From: Undibacterium sp.
Lineage (GTDB): Bacteria > Pseudomonadota > Gammaproteobacteria > Burkholderiales > Burkholderiaceae_D
Length of the DNA stretch: 5,477 bases
Reading direction: 5' to 3'
Assembly (NCBI GenBank): GCA_019752975.1
Contig: JAIELM010000273.1
Coordinates: 1 to 5,477, forward strand
Shown here: piece after piece, positions 4,604 to 5,477 of the stretch
How positions within the stretch are numbered: position 1 is the first letter of the stretch
Layout: each line of letters opens with the position of its first letter
Made by a program: the position numbers and the translations under genes
The notes under the pieces: generated by a model
What the model saw: the letters and a program-made list of their open reading frames with translations, nothing else
Databases searched by the model: none
What the model was told of the DNA's origin: nothing

Positions 4604-5477
4604 CTACCGCCCCTTCACCTCACGCTCCATTAATTTATAAATCCGGCGATACTCATCCAACCAGCTCTCAGGTTCTCTAAAACCATGGGCTTCTATAGGA
4701 TAGACCGCTAGTTCAAAATTCGGATTTTTCAGCTCGATCAAGCGTTGCACCATGCGTACGCTGTCTTGGAAAAAGACATTGTCGTCTAAAATTCCTGAAC
4801 AAATCAGTAGTGGGCGTTTGAGTCCAGCGGCGAATTCTATCGGTGAGCTGCGTAGATAAGCATCGGGATCGACCTCTGGTGTGTTGAGTATACTGGCGGT
4901 GTAACCGTGGTTGTAATGCGCCCAATCGGCAACTGGTCTTAGCGCTGCGCCGGCGGCGAATTTATCGGTTTTGAACATCGCCATGAAGGTCATGAAACCG
5001 CCATAGGAGCCACCATAAATGCCGACACGATTTCTATCTACTTGGGCGTTTTCCACTAACCAATCTAGACCGTCTTCATAGTCTTCCAACTCTGGTGTGC
5101 CCATGCGTTGGTAGATCGCATTACGCCAATCGCGGCCATAGCCTGCCGAGGCGCGGTAGTCCATATCGATCACGACATAACCTTGTTGCACCAAGAGATT
5201 ATGGAACATCATTTCACGGAAATAATTAGACCAACCGTGATGTGCGGCTTGCAAATAGCCTGCGCCGTGAACGAACATGACTGCGGGTTTAGCTGCACTC
5301 TTAGCAGCGTTTTTATCACGATAAACTCGGGAATAAATCGGTGCTGCACCGTGTTTAGAAGGGATCGCGATGATCTCTGGCTTAATCCAATTAATGGCTT
5401 CAAATGCTTCAGAATTTGATCGTGTTAAGCGCACTGACTTAGCGTTAGGTGCAACGCCTTGGACAAATAAATCAGCT
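4604..5477 (-). CDS. S9 family serine peptidase (DPP4-like), C-terminal part
   Basis: The visible 290 residues are the alpha/beta-hydrolase catalytic domain of a prolyl oligopeptidase-family (S9) peptidase, closest in look to dipeptidyl peptidase IV and acylaminoacyl peptidases. The catalytic triad, numbered from the first visible residue, is Ser157 in GGSYGG (codon 5006-5008), Asp231 in GILDDNVFF and His264 in EAHGF. Other family marks are MFVHGAGY (oxyanion region), DYRASAGYGRDWR and GTPELEDYEDGLDWL. The first visible residues fit the end of the preceding beta-propeller. The frame stays open to the window edge, so the N-terminal propeller and any signal peptide are outside. A GTG at 5432-5434 is an internal valine codon, not the start. 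Such enzymes remove dipeptides or act on short peptides, and many bacterial ones are periplasmic; location is not visible here. The gene is convergent with nnrD. The family is certain, exact specificity is not. Confidence 0.93.
   Translation of the reverse strand, partial: ADLFVQGVAPNAKSVRLTRSNSEAFEAINWIKPEIIAIPSKHGAAPIYSRVYRDKNAAKSAAKPAVMFVHGAGYLQAAHHGWSNYFREMMFHNLLVQQGYVVIDMDYRASAGYGRDWRNAIYQRMGTPELEDYEDGLDWLVENAQVDRNRVGIYGGSYGGFMTFMAMFKTDKFAAGAALRPVADWAHYNHGYTASILNTPEVDPDAYLRSSPIEFAAGLKRPLLICSGILDDNVFFQDSVRMVQRLIELKNPNFELAVYPIEAHGFREPESWLDEYRRIYKLMEREVKGR

Noticed and set aside
5108..5419. 103-codon plus-strand ORF opposite the S9 peptidase
   Set aside because: It is the antisense shadow of a conserved catalytic domain and has no recognisable features.
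5432..5434. GTG start for the S9 peptidase
   Set aside because: The frame stays open beyond it to the window edge and the residues there fit continuous S9 sequence, so the codon is an internal valine and the gene is cut by the window.
1..5477. CRISPR array, tRNA, rRNA, toxin-antitoxin or phage-defence module
   Set aside because: No regularly spaced repeats, no RNA gene signatures and no matching protein families were seen on either strand.

Overview
The window reads as a stretch of Gram-negative bacterial chromosome, most likely proteobacterial. The protein families and the moderate base composition fit a beta- or gammaproteobacterium, but nothing here fixes the taxon. It holds four confident protein genes: three on the plus strand, and one on the minus strand that runs off the right edge. 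It also holds two copies of a short inverted-repeat mobile element. There are no rRNA genes, tRNA genes, CRISPR arrays or long transposase genes.

Layout from left to right. Positions 1-353 are non-coding leader DNA that carries the first mobile-element copy (152-260). Positions 354-1487 encode a secreted papain-fold (C1) cysteine protease with an intact Gln-Cys-His-Asn set and a short cysteine-bearing C-terminal tail. Positions 1488-1893 are a gap with a terminator-like hairpin and a weakly coding-looking frame. Positions 1894-3300 encode a beta-CASP metallo-beta-lactamase RNA nuclease of the CPSF73/Ysh1 type. Positions 3301-3528 are a leader with a two-tier hairpin. Positions 3529-4380 encode the NAD(P)H-hydrate dehydratase NnrD. 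The second mobile-element copy (4461-4560) lies in the gap between nnrD and the convergent gene. Positions 4604-5477 (minus strand) encode the catalytic C-terminal part of an S9 (prolyl oligopeptidase/DPP4-like) serine peptidase.

The genes do not form an obvious shared pathway. The RNA nuclease and NnrD are co-oriented and 228 bases apart, so they could be co-transcribed, but their known roles (RNA processing or decay, and repair of hydrated nicotinamide cofactors) are housekeeping and unrelated. The cysteine protease has its own leader and a likely terminator. The S9 peptidase converges on nnrD.

The most notable signal is the repeat pair. Two elements of 109 and 100 bp lie in opposite orientation. 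Each has near-perfect 14-bp terminal inverted repeats and TA on both sides, as expected of a MITE mobilised by an IS630/Tc1-mariner type transposase. They bracket the cysteine protease, the RNA nuclease and nnrD. I do not see a convincing undescribed multi-gene system.
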